From Myxococcales bacterium (GTDB lineage Bacteria; Myxococcota_A; Polyangia; Polyangiales; Ga0077539): a stretch of DNA of 64,000 nucleotides. Every line of letters begins with the position of its first letter. The first letter of the stretch is position 1. Where the stretch lies: NCBI GenBank assembly GCA_030652255.1, contig JAUSAZ010000076.1:41744-105743 (forward strand). Reading direction: 5' to 3'. A program made the position numbers and the translations under genes. The notes under the pieces were generated by a model. That model searched no databases, was not told the origin of the DNA, and saw nothing but the letters and a program-made list of their open reading frames with translations. Below, piece after piece: positions 8,433 to 18,799 of this stretch.

Positions 8433-9236
8433 CTACGGCGTGTGCACCGGGTCCGGCGCCCCGTACAGCGGCAGCGGCGGCGGCGCGGGCGTGCGCAGCA
8501 CCGCGTCGGCGCGCAGCCCCGCGAGGTCGCCCACCACCACGTCGTGCTCGTCGGCGAAGACGCTCTCGCGCCCGTACACCGTGTACACCCGCAGCGCGCG
8601 GCCGTACTCCGCCACGTACTGGTCGGGCTCGCGGCGCAGCGTCACCTGCCGCACCACCTCCAGTGCCTCGCGGATGTCGAGCGCCACCTCGCGCACCCGC
8701 CCCCCGACGCCGAGGTGCGCCCGGCGGATCCACGCCGTGATGAGCCCCCGCCCGGGGCCGAGCACCACCGTCGGTCGCTCGCCGCGCAGCACCTCGTAGG
8801 TGCGCACCCCGTTGCTGAGCTTCGTGATGGTGATGCTGGGCGTGCGGAGCTCGTAGCGCCGGATGTCGGCCATGCCGTCGCTGCGGTGCACGCCGGGGAG
8901 GGTCATGCGCTTCCACGCGCGCAGCGGGATCCACTGCTCGTCGTAGACCACCTCGACGTCGGCGACGTTGAGCGGCCACTCCTGGCGCACGGTGACGGTG
9001 TGGAGGCAGTCGCGGCGGCGGAGGGTGAAGCGCTCGCGGATGAGCCGCTCGACGGAGAACTCCCCGGAGCGGAGGTAACCCTCGGCGAGCACCTCGCCCT
9101 CGGGGAGCGGGTCACGCCCGCACGAGGGGTACGGGAGCTGCGGTACGGAGCTGACGGGGACGTGCTTGCGACGGCAGCCGCCGCTCAGGAGGGCGGCGGC
9201 GAGGAGGGCGACGAGCGCGGCGCCGCCCCGGGACAA
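8433..9236 (-). CDS. Lipoprotein of unknown function
   Basis: A 267-residue lipoprotein with lipobox LSGGC at about residue 21. The mature part is mixed alpha/beta with no recognised motif; it contains two cysteines (PSCGRD, RRDCLH) that could form a disulfide. The start is a TTG at 9236, lying directly after the stop codon of the oxidase subunit IV gene, so translation is probably coupled to it. Its position as the last gene attached to the cox cluster makes an oxidase-related envelope role possible, but nothing in the sequence proves it. Confidence 0.65.
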   Translation of the reverse strand: MSRGGAALVALLAAALLSGGCRRKHVPVSSVPQLPYPSCGRDPLPEGEVLAEGYLRSGEFSVERLIRERFTLRRRDCLHTVTVRQEWPLNVADVEVVYDEQWIPLRAWKRMTLPGVHRSDGMADIRRYELRTPSITITKLSNGVRTYEVLRGERPTVVLGPGRGLITAWIRRAHLGVGGRVREVALDIREALEVVRQVTLRREPDQYVAEYGRALRVYTVYGRESVFADEHDVVVGDLAGLRADAVLRTPAPPPLPLYGAPDPVHTP

Positions 9237-9737
9237 TCAGTGGTGCTCGGCCGGGGCAGCGGCGCCCGCGGCGGGAGTCGTCGCGCCCGCCGGGGCGGCG
9301 GGGGCGGCGGGGATCTGGAGGCCGCCAGGGGCCACCACGCCGGTGCGCTCGAGGCGGTGCGCGCCGTTGTCGACGTCGACGGCGCCGCGGGTCGCGAGGT
9401 CGTCGTTGGACAGCCCCACGAAGATGATGAGGAAGACGAAGGCCCCGATGAAGATGATCGAGTGGATGGCCTTGTCGCCCTTCAGGTGCATGAAGAACGT
9501 GGCCACCAGGGAGGCCTTCATCGTCGCGACGAGGATCGCGACGAAGGTGTTGGCCGAGCCCAGGTCGACGTAGGAGACCGCGACGGTCACCACGGTCAGC
9601 ACGATGAGCGCCGCGAAGATGGCGATCATGAAGAGCGGCGAGTTGACGTGCACGTGCACCTCGCCCTCCTCGTGGTGCCCTTCGGTCTGCGGGGCGTGGG
9701 CGTGGTCGGAGGTGTGATCGGAGGATGCGGTGCTCAT
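9237..9737 (-). CDS. coxD: Cytochrome c oxidase subunit IV (prokaryotic type)
   Basis: A 166-residue small subunit. A His-rich N-terminus (about residues 7-30) is followed by three membrane helices between about residues 34 and 108, including the family-typical MKASLVATFFMHLKGD. A long Ala/Pro-rich tail ends in AEHH. This matches the caa3-type COX4_pro subunit, which stabilises the oxidase in the inner membrane. Its ATG overlaps the stop of the subunit III gene by one base (TGATG). The extended Ala/Pro tail is longer than in typical members and has no known role. Confidence 0.85.
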   Translation of the reverse strand: MSTASSDHTSDHAHAPQTEGHHEEGEVHVHVNSPLFMIAIFAALIVLTVVTVAVSYVDLGSANTFVAILVATMKASLVATFFMHLKGDKAIHSIIFIGAFVFLIIFVGLSNDDLATRGAVDVDNGAHRLERTGVVAPGGLQIPAAPAAPAGATTPAAGAAAPAEHH

Positions 9738-10462
9738 CAGCCCACCAGGTAGAGCAATGGGAAGAGGTAGATCCACACGAGGTCGACGAGGTGCCAGTAG
9801 AGCGCGCCGATCTCGATGGGGGTGAAGTACCGGCTGGAGATCTTGCCGTCGAGGTTGCGCTTGAGCGCCCAGCTCAGCACGCCCATGCCGATGAGGACGT
9901 GCACGCCGTGCAGGCCCGTCATCATGAAGTAGAGCGCGAAGAACATGTGCGCGCGGTACGGCAGCACGTGGCCGTTGTGCGCGTGCTCGGCGAGGTGCGC
10001 GGTGAAGTAGTGCCCCGGCAGAAGCCCGTCGTGGAACTTGTGCTGGTACTCGAAGAACTTCACCACGAGGAAGATGCAGGCGCAGAGCAGGGTGACGATG
10101 AGCCACCGGGTGGTGCCCTTGCGGTCGCCGACCTGCGACTGCCGCACCGCGAGCGCCGCGGTGAGGGAGCTGAAGAGCAGGACGACGGTGTTGACCGCGC
10201 CCATGATCTTGTCGAGGCGCTCGTGCGCCTGGTGGAACATCTCCGTCTCCTGGCCGCGGAACAGGCCGTAGGCGACGAAGAGCCCGCCGAACATCAGGAT
10301 CTCCGTGGCGATGAAGATCCACATCCCCAGCTTGGCGGAGTCGAACTGGTGCGCGGGGGTGTCGAAGTGGTGCGCGAGGAAGGGGGCGTGCTGCCCGTGC
10401 CCGTGCCCGTGGCCGCCTTCGACGGGGCTGTGGGAGGCTTCGGTGGTCGTGGCGCTGCTCAT
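9737..10462 (-). CDS. coxC: Cytochrome c oxidase subunit III
   Basis: A 241-residue subunit III with a His/Gly-rich cytoplasmic N-terminus and five membrane helices from about residue 45. Typical wording is present: KLGMWIFIATEILMFGG, MTGLHGVHVLIGMG and the final WHLVDLVWIYLFPLLYL. It is a structural core subunit of the haem-copper oxidase. It lies between coxA (44-bp gap) and coxD (overlap). The length and five-helix form suit caa3 oxidases. Confidence 0.95.
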   Translation of the reverse strand: MSSATTTEASHSPVEGGHGHGHGQHAPFLAHHFDTPAHQFDSAKLGMWIFIATEILMFGGLFVAYGLFRGQETEMFHQAHERLDKIMGAVNTVVLLFSSLTAALAVRQSQVGDRKGTTRWLIVTLLCACIFLVVKFFEYQHKFHDGLLPGHYFTAHLAEHAHNGHVLPYRAHMFFALYFMMTGLHGVHVLIGMGVLSWALKRNLDGKISSRYFTPIEIGALYWHLVDLVWIYLFPLLYLVG

Positions 10463-10506
10463 CGCTGGTCTCTCTACGAGTGATCGTTGGCCGTGAGGCT
10501 ACAGCC

Positions 10507-12186
<1,680 letters not shown>

Positions 12187-12226
12187 ATTCAGGTTTCCTC
12201 GAAACTCCCTCTGGGACTTCGTGGGC

Positions 12227-13228
12227 TCAGCGCAGACTTCGGATGTACGCGATCAGCGCGTCGAGCTGCCGATCGGTCAGCGAGCCCTGGTACGAGGGCA
12301 TCACCGGGTTGAAGCCCTGCACCACCTGTGCGTTGGGCTCGAGGATCGAGCGGCGGAGGTAGTTCTCGTCGACCGTGACGCGGGTGCCGTCGGTCAACGC
12401 GGCCTCGTGGCCGAAGATGTGCTGCCAGGTCGGGCCCGTCATGGGCGAGCCGTTGACCGAGTGGCAGGTGTTGCAGTTCTGCTGCGTGTAGAGCTGCTCG
12501 CCCCACTCCGCGGCGGTGAACTCGCGGCCGTCGGGGTGCGTCGGCGCGCGGAGGATGCCCTCGAGGAACCCTCCCCAGCGGGCCTGCGGGACGATGTGCA
12601 CCAGGCCGCCCATGGAGAAGTGGCCGGTCTCGCGCTGGGTGCCGTCGGGCTGGGTCACGGGCTCATCGGCCGCGCCGCAGTACTCCGCGCAGTAGAAGCG
12701 CGTGTCGCCGGTGTGCGTCGCCTGGAACCACAGCGTGGTGTACATGCCGGGGACGGCGTCGCGCTTCACCCGGAAGGCCGGGATGAACATCGCGTGCAGC
12801 ACGTCTTCGGACGACAGGACGAAGCGCACCGGGCGGTTGACCGGGATGGTCACCTCGTTCGCGGTGTGGCCGCCGTTGGGGTACTCGAAGTCCCACGACC
12901 ACTTGCGCGCGCGGACGCGGATGTCGAGCGCGTCGGGCGGCGGGGTGGTGAGGCTCACGTAGCCCGCGAAGCCCCAGTGGAAGAGCAGCACCAGGAGGAT
13001 CACCGGCGCCACGGTCCAGGCGAGCTCCATCACCAGGTTGTGCCCGGTGGGCTCGGCCTTCACGCCCGGCTGACGGCGGTACTTCACCACGAAGTAGATG
13101 GCCGTACCGATGATCCCCACGAAGAGGACCACGCTCATCCAGTAGATGAAATAGAACAGCCAGTCGTACCCCGGGCCGAAGGTCGACCACTGGGCGGGGA
13201 GCTGCTTCATCAAGTCGGTGCTGTTCAT
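12227..13228 (-). CDS. coxB: Cytochrome c oxidase subunit II with fused cytochrome c domain (caa3 type)
   Basis: A 333-residue subunit. Two N-terminal membrane helices (about 23-50 and 68-90) precede a periplasmic CuA domain and a C-terminal haem c domain with CNTCHSVNG at about 253-261 and a Met ligand in VMPSYQG. The fused haem marks a caa3 oxidase that takes electrons directly from its donor. The CuA site has CAEYCG (about 188-193), but about 16 extra residues separate it from GHFSM, where canonical proteins run CGxxHxxM. The gene lies downstream of sco with a 49-bp gap. Confidence 0.95.
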   Translation of the reverse strand: MNSTDLMKQLPAQWSTFGPGYDWLFYFIYWMSVVLFVGIIGTAIYFVVKYRRQPGVKAEPTGHNLVMELAWTVAPVILLVLLFHWGFAGYVSLTTPPPDALDIRVRARKWSWDFEYPNGGHTANEVTIPVNRPVRFVLSSEDVLHAMFIPAFRVKRDAVPGMYTTLWFQATHTGDTRFYCAEYCGAADEPVTQPDGTQRETGHFSMGGLVHIVPQARWGGFLEGILRAPTHPDGREFTAAEWGEQLYTQQNCNTCHSVNGSPMTGPTWQHIFGHEAALTDGTRVTVDENYLRRSILEPNAQVVQGFNPVMPSYQGSLTDRQLDALIAYIRSLR

Positions 13229-13277
13229 CGCAGAAGCCTTCTCAGGTCTGTTCGTGCTGTCGGAAGAAGTTCACTGT

Positions 13278-14135
13278 CTAGGCCGCCGCGCTCGTGGGCG
13301 CCGCGGGGGGATGCGACCCGGGCGGGCGCCGGCGCCGCTCCCGCGTCCACATCACCGTGAGAAAGGTGCCCAGCGCCAGCAGCGTCGCGACGCCGCCGAG
13401 GCGCATCACCCGCATGGCCCAGAGCACGTAGCCCTGCCCCTGCGGGTCGTAGTGATAACAATAGAGGATCAGCCGCTCGACGGTGCTGATCGAGCGACCC
13501 TGGGAGGCCTCGAGCAGACCGACGCGCACGTCCGTCGGCCTGTATTGGATGCCGTACAGGTAGCGGGCGACCTTCCCGTCGGGGGTGAGCAGCATCGTCA
13601 CCGCGGGGTGGGCGTACTGGTCCTGCGCGCGGTCATAGCGGTACTGGAAGCCCACCGCGTCGGCGACCCGGCGGATCTGCGACTCCGACCCGGTGAGGAA
13701 GTGCCAGCCGCGCGCGCCCGACGGGCGGTTGTACTGCGCGAGCACCCTGCCCCGCCGCTCGGCGGCCACGGCGGTGGTCTCCCGGGGGTCGATGCTGATG
13801 GTGACGGCGTCGAACTCCACGCCCACGCTCCAGGTGGTCTCCTGGAGGGCCCGCACCGCGGCGTTGAGCACCATGTTGCAGAGCGTGGCGCAGCGCGAGT
13901 ACGCGAGGTTGAGCACCACCGGGCGGCGCCCGTCGAAGTACTGGCCCAGGCGCACCGGGCGGCCCGTCTCGTCGAGGAAGGTGGCGTCGCCGGGCACCTG
14001 GCCGTTGAGGTGCTCGATGACGCCGATGTTCTGCATCTCCCGCGGGAGCACGTTGACCTGCGCGTTGGCCGCACGCGAGGACATCGCGAGCGCGGCGCAG
14101 AGGGACAACATCGCTGGGGAGACGCGCGGGTTCAT
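13278..14135 (-). CDS. sco: SCO1/SenC family copper chaperone
   Basis: A 285-residue SCO protein. A signal sequence (about residues 1-27) leads into a thioredoxin-like fold with copper-binding CxxxC (CATLC, about 103-107) and the third ligand His in YAHPAVTMLL (about 183). SCO proteins deliver copper to, or reduce, the CuA site of CoxB. Instead of the usual N-terminal anchor, the protein ends with a membrane helix (about 250-272) and a basic Arg/Pro tail. It sits directly upstream of coxB, fitting that job. The ATG at 14135 was chosen because it starts the signal peptide. Confidence 0.9.
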   Translation of the reverse strand: MNPRVSPAMLSLCAALAMSSRAANAQVNVLPREMQNIGVIEHLNGQVPGDATFLDETGRPVRLGQYFDGRRPVVLNLAYSRCATLCNMVLNAAVRALQETTWSVGVEFDAVTISIDPRETTAVAAERRGRVLAQYNRPSGARGWHFLTGSESQIRRVADAVGFQYRYDRAQDQYAHPAVTMLLTPDGKVARYLYGIQYRPTDVRVGLLEASQGRSISTVERLILYCYHYDPQGQGYVLWAMRVMRLGGVATLLALGTFLTVMWTRERRRRPPGSHPPAAPTSAAA

Positions 14136-14142
14136 ACGACGC

Positions 14143-14700
14143 TCAGTGGGCTCCCGGTGCGTGCGGGGCAACGGGCGCCGGCGCAACAGGCATCGGCTGG
14201 ACGACGGGCGCAGGCGCGACCGGGGCCGGGGCGGCGGCAGCGGCCGGGGCTGCGGGCGCGATGCCCATCGGGCCGCCGGCGTTGGTGCCGAGGGCGCCGA
14301 GGTCGGGCGCGCCGACGGGCTGGACGACCGGCGGGGCCGCGGGGGCGGGCGGGGGCGGCGGGCGCGGCACCTCGCGGGGCATGAGAGTCCACCCGGACAG
14401 GGCGGCGATGTCGGTCGAGGCGGTGGGGCTGATCGCGCCCGCACGCTGGCCCTGCGCGACGCTGGCCATCGAGGCCTGGAGACGACCGAGGCGGCGCTCC
14501 TCCTCGGCGTGCACCCGCGCGGAGGTCCAGATGTACGAGCTGCCGTGGAGCGCCTGGTCGATGTTCGCCCGGGCGCGCGTGTCGTACGCGCTGTGGAAGT
14601 AGGAGACGAAGAACACCCGCAGCGTCACCAGGATGCCCAAGGACAGCCCGGCGACGGTGATGATGACCTTGATCGGTGGTTCGGTCTTGTCGACAGCCAT
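14143..14700 (-). CDS. Single-pass membrane protein with Pro/Ala-rich tail, ACIII-cox cluster
   Basis: A 185-residue protein. One membrane helix lies at about residues 10-30 (VIITVAGLSLGILVTLRVFF). A charged helical region (about 35-85, with HAEEERRLGRLQ) and a long Pro/Ala/Val tail follow. It has no haem motif or known domain. It is placed between actF (18-bp gap) and sco (7-bp gap), so it is probably made with the respiratory complexes and may be an accessory or assembly subunit. That role is inferred only from position. Confidence 0.7.
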   Translation of the reverse strand: MAVDKTEPPIKVIITVAGLSLGILVTLRVFFVSYFHSAYDTRARANIDQALHGSSYIWTSARVHAEEERRLGRLQASMASVAQGQRAGAISPTASTDIAALSGWTLMPREVPRPPPPPAPAAPPVVQPVGAPDLGALGTNAGGPMGIAPAAPAAAAAPAPVAPAPVVQPMPVAPAPVAPHAPGAH

Positions 14701-14718
14701 GATCGCTCGGATCCTCGT

Positions 14719-16119
14719 TCAGGCGTTCTGGAAGCGCTTGGAGCGCGCGAAGCGGGGGTCGCCCACCGGCACCACCGGGTGCTGGGACATGCGATAGAAG
14801 ACCGCGGCCAGGTAGACGCCGCCGACGCCGAGGAGGCACGCGAGGTCCATCCAGTGGGGCGCGAGCGACTCGGCCGTGTGCGGGCCGATGCCGCGCTGCG
14901 CGGCGTAGTTGGGGAGCACCTCCCAGTACATCTCGACGACGTGCATGGTGAGGAGCAGCCCCGCGGCGAAGGCGAGCACCTTCTGCCCGGCGTAGCGCTT
15001 GGTGTTGCGCGAGAGCAGCAGGGCGAAGGGCACCACGAAGTGCAGGAAGAGGATCGCGAGGCTGATGGTCTTCCAGGGGCCGTTGCTCCAGCGGAGGTGG
15101 AAGAACACCGTCTCCTCGGGGATGCTCGCGTACCAGATCAGGAAGAACTGCGAGAACGAGATGTACGCCCAGAAGACGTTGAACCCGAAGAGCAGCTTGC
15201 CCAGGTCATGGAAGTGCTCGGTGGTGATCGCGCTGCCGCTCACGCCCGAGGCCCGCATCGCGTAGGAGACGAGCACCAGCACCGAGAGGATCGCCACCAT
15301 CGTGGTGGAGAAGAGCTGCACCCCGAAGATGGTGGAGTACCAGTTGGGGAGCAGGGACATCATCCAGTCGAAGACCGCGAAGGTGGTGGTCAGCGCGAGC
15401 CCGAAGGTCGCCGCCGGGGCCATCGCCTGCGAGCTGGCGGTGAGCTTGAGGTCCCTGGTGCTGTCCTGGAGCGTGCTGTTGCGGAAGAGCTTCAGCGCCA
15501 GGAAGGTCCAGAACAGGAAGTAGATCACCGCGCGGACGGCGAAGAAGCCCTTGCTGAGGTACCAGGCCTTCGAGGCCATCACCTCGGCGTGGAGGGAGTG
15601 CTCGATCTGGTCGTCGGACATCCGGTGGCCGGCCACGTGCTGGCCGTGCCCGCCGTGCTCGGGCGCCGGGTGCGCCGTGTCGCCGTGGGGCGTCTCGGGC
15701 ACCACCGGGGCGTGCGCGTCGCCGTGCTCCCCCGCGGCGGCGGGCGCGTGGTGCGCGCCGTGGTCGGCGTTCCACCACGGGAGCAGGTGGTCGAGGTTGG
15801 CCGCGATCGGCAGGAAGAGCAGCGCGAAGATGGGCAGCGCGCTCATGAAGAACTCCGCCGTCCGCCGCACCGTCACACTCCAGCCCGCGTTGGTCAGGTG
15901 CTGGAGCAGCACGAAGAAGGTCGCGCCGATGGAGATCGTCAGGAAGACGAAGAACGCGAAGAGGTACGAGAACGAGAAGCGCTGCGCGTCGGCGGCGAAG
16001 CCCGCGCCCGCGCCCGCGAGGCCGAGGGCGCCGACGCCCGCGGCGATCTTCCAGGCGTTCGCCCAGCCGGTGCCCGTGGTGCGGTAATCAGTCTTGTCGG
16101 TGGTGCTGGCGGCGCTCAC
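14719..16119 (-). CDS. actF: Alternative Complex III subunit ActF (NrfD-like membrane subunit)
   Basis: A 466-residue polytopic protein with about ten membrane helices of the NrfD/PsrC type. A His-rich loop lies at about 130-175. Family-like segments include FGFNVFWAYISFSQFFLIWYAS and HFVVPFALLLSRNTKR. ActF pairs with ActC in the quinol-side membrane domain of ACIII. The start is the GTG at 16119, which overlaps the actE stop in a GTGA arrangement; longer upstream frames only read through actE out of frame. It is followed by the small membrane-protein gene. Confidence 0.88.
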   Translation of the reverse strand: MSAASTTDKTDYRTTGTGWANAWKIAAGVGALGLAGAGAGFAADAQRFSFSYLFAFFVFLTISIGATFFVLLQHLTNAGWSVTVRRTAEFFMSALPIFALLFLPIAANLDHLLPWWNADHGAHHAPAAAGEHGDAHAPVVPETPHGDTAHPAPEHGGHGQHVAGHRMSDDQIEHSLHAEVMASKAWYLSKGFFAVRAVIYFLFWTFLALKLFRNSTLQDSTRDLKLTASSQAMAPAATFGLALTTTFAVFDWMMSLLPNWYSTIFGVQLFSTTMVAILSVLVLVSYAMRASGVSGSAITTEHFHDLGKLLFGFNVFWAYISFSQFFLIWYASIPEETVFFHLRWSNGPWKTISLAILFLHFVVPFALLLSRNTKRYAGQKVLAFAAGLLLTMHVVEMYWEVLPNYAAQRGIGPHTAESLAPHWMDLACLLGVGGVYLAAVFYRMSQHPVVPVGDPRFARSKRFQNA

Positions 16120-16784
16120 GGCGTGGCTCCGTTGTTGATCTGGCTGAGCTGGAGCGCGCGCACATACGCGACGATCGCCCAGCGATCGCTCACCGGGATC
16201 TGCGCGGAGTATCCGGGCATGTTGCGCACCCCGTTGGAGATGGTGGCGTAGAGCTGGCCGTCGGGGATGTGCCGCACGCGGTCGTCGTGCAGGTTGGCCG
16301 GCTGCGGGTACTGGTAGCGCGGGCCGTCGGGGCCGATGCTGCGGAGGTACACCAGGCCGCGCCCGTCGCCCACGCCGCCGTGACAGGGAGTGCAGTAGAT
16401 GCCGTAGCGCTGCTGGCCGCGGCGCACCATCGGCTCGAGCCCGCCGGCGGCCTGCGTCACGCGGTCGGGGATGGTCATCACGTAGGCGGGGCTGTCGTTC
16501 TCGTGGCCGAGGGTGACGGCGTCGTCGTCGAAGCCCTCGTCGCGGCCGACGGTGAAGTTGGCGTACTGCACGTTGGCGCCGCCCGGGAAGCGCGCGACGG
16601 TGCCCTCCGGGGGGTTGCGCATCGTGCGGTGGTCCGCGAAGAAGGGACTGCGCGCCTGGGAGTTGTAGCGCTGCTGGAAGTGCATGTTGCGCAGCGGGGT
16701 GATCGGCGGGTCGGCCGAGACCTCGCCCCGACAACCGACCACGAAGACCGCGAGGGCCGCGGCGATGGGGATTGCGCGACTCAC
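16116..16784 (-). CDS. actE: Alternative Complex III subunit ActE (mono-haem cytochrome c lipoprotein)
   Basis: A 222-residue lipoprotein (lipobox VVGC at about residue 18) with one haem c site, YCTPCHGG at about 132-139. A Met ligand is likely in VRNMPGYSAQIP near the C-terminus. In ACIII, ActE passes electrons from the ActA/ActB module to the oxidase. GTG start and GTGA overlap with the actD stop indicate translational coupling; actF overlaps its own stop in the same way. Confidence 0.9.
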   Translation of the reverse strand: MSRAIPIAAALAVFVVGCRGEVSADPPITPLRNMHFQQRYNSQARSPFFADHRTMRNPPEGTVARFPGGANVQYANFTVGRDEGFDDDAVTLGHENDSPAYVMTIPDRVTQAAGGLEPMVRRGQQRYGIYCTPCHGGVGDGRGLVYLRSIGPDGPRYQYPQPANLHDDRVRHIPDGQLYATISNGVRNMPGYSAQIPVSDRWAIVAYVRALQLSQINNGATP

Positions 16785-17353
16785 GACTCAGTGTCCTCGA
16801 TGATCTCGATGTGGTTGGGGTGCGTCGAGGCGATGAGCTCCGGCGTGCGGTCGGCGTCGAACTTCGGGTCGGCGTACTCGACGCTCACGAAGAACTTGTC
16901 GTCCGTCGCGGCCTTGAAGCGGTCGCTCTCGAACACCGGGTGGTGGTGCCGCGGCAGCTGGTTGAGCCCGAACATCCCGAACACCGCCCCGAAGGCGGAG
17001 AGCAGGATGGTCAGCTCGAAGCACACCGGCACGTACGCGGGGATCGAGATCGCCGGCTTGCCGCCGACGATGATCGGGTAGTCGATGCCGTTGGCGTAGG
17101 TGATCAGGGCGATGCCGGTCATGAGACCGGTGATGCCCATCACCAGGACGATCCAGCCGAGCTTCGAGTCGCCCATGCCCATCGCAGCGTCCATGCCGTG
17201 GATGGGGAAGGGCGTGTGCGTGTCGAACTTGGTGAAGCCCGCGTCGCGGAGCTTCTCGGCGGCCTTCATGCAGGCCCCGGGGGTCTCGTACTCCGCGAGG
17301 AGCAGCGCGGGCCTGCCCTCCGGGACGCTCACCGTGGTGGTCTCAACCGACAT
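16781..17353 (-). CDS. actD: Alternative Complex III subunit ActD (DUF3341)
   Basis: A 190-residue protein with an N-terminal ferredoxin-like region (LLAEYETPGACMKAAEKLRDAG, with only part cited), the family phrase HTPFPIHGMDAAMG near residues 46-60, two membrane helices (about 65-85 and 100-120) and a C-terminal soluble stretch. This is the DUF3341 membrane subunit that contacts ActC and the periplasmic domains. It follows actC after 3 bp and overlaps actE. Confidence 0.92.
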   Translation of the reverse strand: MSVETTTVSVPEGRPALLLAEYETPGACMKAAEKLRDAGFTKFDTHTPFPIHGMDAAMGMGDSKLGWIVLVMGITGLMTGIALITYANGIDYPIIVGGKPAISIPAYVPVCFELTILLSAFGAVFGMFGLNQLPRHHHPVFESDRFKAATDDKFFVSVEYADPKFDADRTPELIASTHPNHIEIIEDTES

Positions 17354-17356
17354 GGC

Positions 17357-18799
17357 TCAGTGCCCCTCCGCCGTGGTGGCGAGCGCGGGCTCGCCGTGGC
17401 TGTCGCCCTCGTGGGCCTCGTCGTGGTGCTCGCCGTGGTGGGGGTCCGCCTCCGGGAGGATGCTCTTGAGCTCGGCGATGGCGATCATCGGCACCCACCG
17501 GAGGAAGAGCAGGAACAGCGTGAAGAAGAGACCCAGGGACCCGAGGTAGGTGGTGATGTCCACCAGGGTCGGGTGGAAGTAGCCCCAGGAGCTCGGGATG
17601 AAGTCGCGGTGCAGCGACGTCACGATGATCACGAAGCGCTCGAACCACATGCCGATGTTGATGAAGATCGACACGACGAAGCTCAGCGGGATGTTCGTGC
17701 GCAGGCGCTTCGACCAGAAGAGCTGCGGCGAGATCACGTTGCACGAGATCATGATCCAGTACGCCCAGGCGTACGGGCCGGTCGCGCGGTTGATGAAGAC
17801 GTACCGCTCGTACTCGTTACCCGAGTACCAGGCGATGAAGAACTCCATCGCGTACGCGTAGCCAACGAGCGAGCCCGTCGCGAGCATGATCTTGTTCATG
17901 AGCTCGACGTGGGTCATCGTGACCAGGTCGGTGAGCTTGAACACCGAGCGCGCGATGAGCAGGAGCGTCATCACCATCGCGAAGCCCGAGAACACGGCGC
18001 CCGCGACGAAGTAGGGCGGGAAGATCGTGGTGTGCCAGCCGGGCTCCACCGAGGTGGCGAAGTCGAAGGACACCACCGAGTGCACCGAGAGCACGAGCGG
18101 CGTCGAGAGAGCCGCCAGGATCATGTAGGCGCGCTCGTAGTTCTGCCAGTGGCGGTTGGAGCCGCGCCAGCCGAGGGCGAGGAAGCCGTACACCATGCGG
18201 CGCAGGCTGTTCTTCGCGCGGTCGCGCAGGGTCGCGAGGTCGGGGATGAGCCCGACGAACCAGAAGAGCGAGGACACCGTGAAGTACGTGCTCACGGCGA
18301 ACACGTCCCAGAGGAGCGGGCTCTTGAAGTTGGGCCAGATGCCCATCTGGTTGGGGATGGGCGCCAGGTAGTACGCGTGCCAGACGCGGCCGACGTGGAT
18401 GCCCGGGAAGATGAGGGCGCAGATGACCGCGAAGATGGTCATCGCCTCGGCGAAGCGGTTGATGGACGTGCGCCACTTCTGCCGGAAGAGGAACAGCACC
18501 GCGGAGATGAGCGTCCCCGCGTGGCCGATGCCCACCCACCAGACGAAGTTGGTGATGTCCCAGGCCCAGCCGACCGGGGAGTTGTTTCCCCAGACGCCGA
18601 CGCCCTTCCAGAACAGGTACCCGATGGACCCGAGCAGCACGCCCGTGAAGCTGAACGCCGTCAGGAAGGCGATCCACCACCCCTTGGGCGCAGGGTTCTC
18701 CGTCACCCGGGCCACGGCCTCGGTGATGGACTTGAAGGTGCTCTTCGGGGCGACGAGGTCCTTCTCGCCAATGGCCTTGATCGGTGCGTCGAAGCTCAT
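17357..18799 (-). CDS. actC: Alternative Complex III subunit ActC (NrfD-like quinol-oxidising subunit)
   Basis: A 480-residue NrfD/PsrC-type membrane protein with about ten helices. Typical wording includes [19 protein letters not shown] and FNVISP-like loops, and the C-terminal tail is His/Glu-rich. ActC forms the main quinol-binding and possible proton-conducting subunit. Its ATG overlaps the actB stop (ATGA), and actD follows after 3 bp, so the proteins are probably made in fixed ratio. Confidence 0.93.
   Translation of the reverse strand: MSFDAPIKAIGEKDLVAPKSTFKSITEAVARVTENPAPKGWWIAFLTAFSFTGVLLGSIGYLFWKGVGVWGNNSPVGWAWDITNFVWWVGIGHAGTLISAVLFLFRQKWRTSINRFAEAMTIFAVICALIFPGIHVGRVWHAYYLAPIPNQMGIWPNFKSPLLWDVFAVSTYFTVSSLFWFVGLIPDLATLRDRAKNSLRRMVYGFLALGWRGSNRHWQNYERAYMILAALSTPLVLSVHSVVSFDFATSVEPGWHTTIFPPYFVAGAVFSGFAMVMTLLLIARSVFKLTDLVTMTHVELMNKIMLATGSLVGYAYAMEFFIAWYSGNEYERYVFINRATGPYAWAYWIMISCNVISPQLFWSKRLRTNIPLSFVVSIFINIGMWFERFVIIVTSLHRDFIPSSWGYFHPTLVDITTYLGSLGLFFTLFLLFLRWVPMIAIAELKSILPEADPHHGEHHDEAHEGDSHGEPALATTAEGH

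Noticed and set aside
7341..9752. Long plus-strand Arg/His-rich frame opposite mutS and cox genes
   Set aside because: Composition is typical of antisense GC-rich codons; mutS and the oxidase genes on the other strand are certain.
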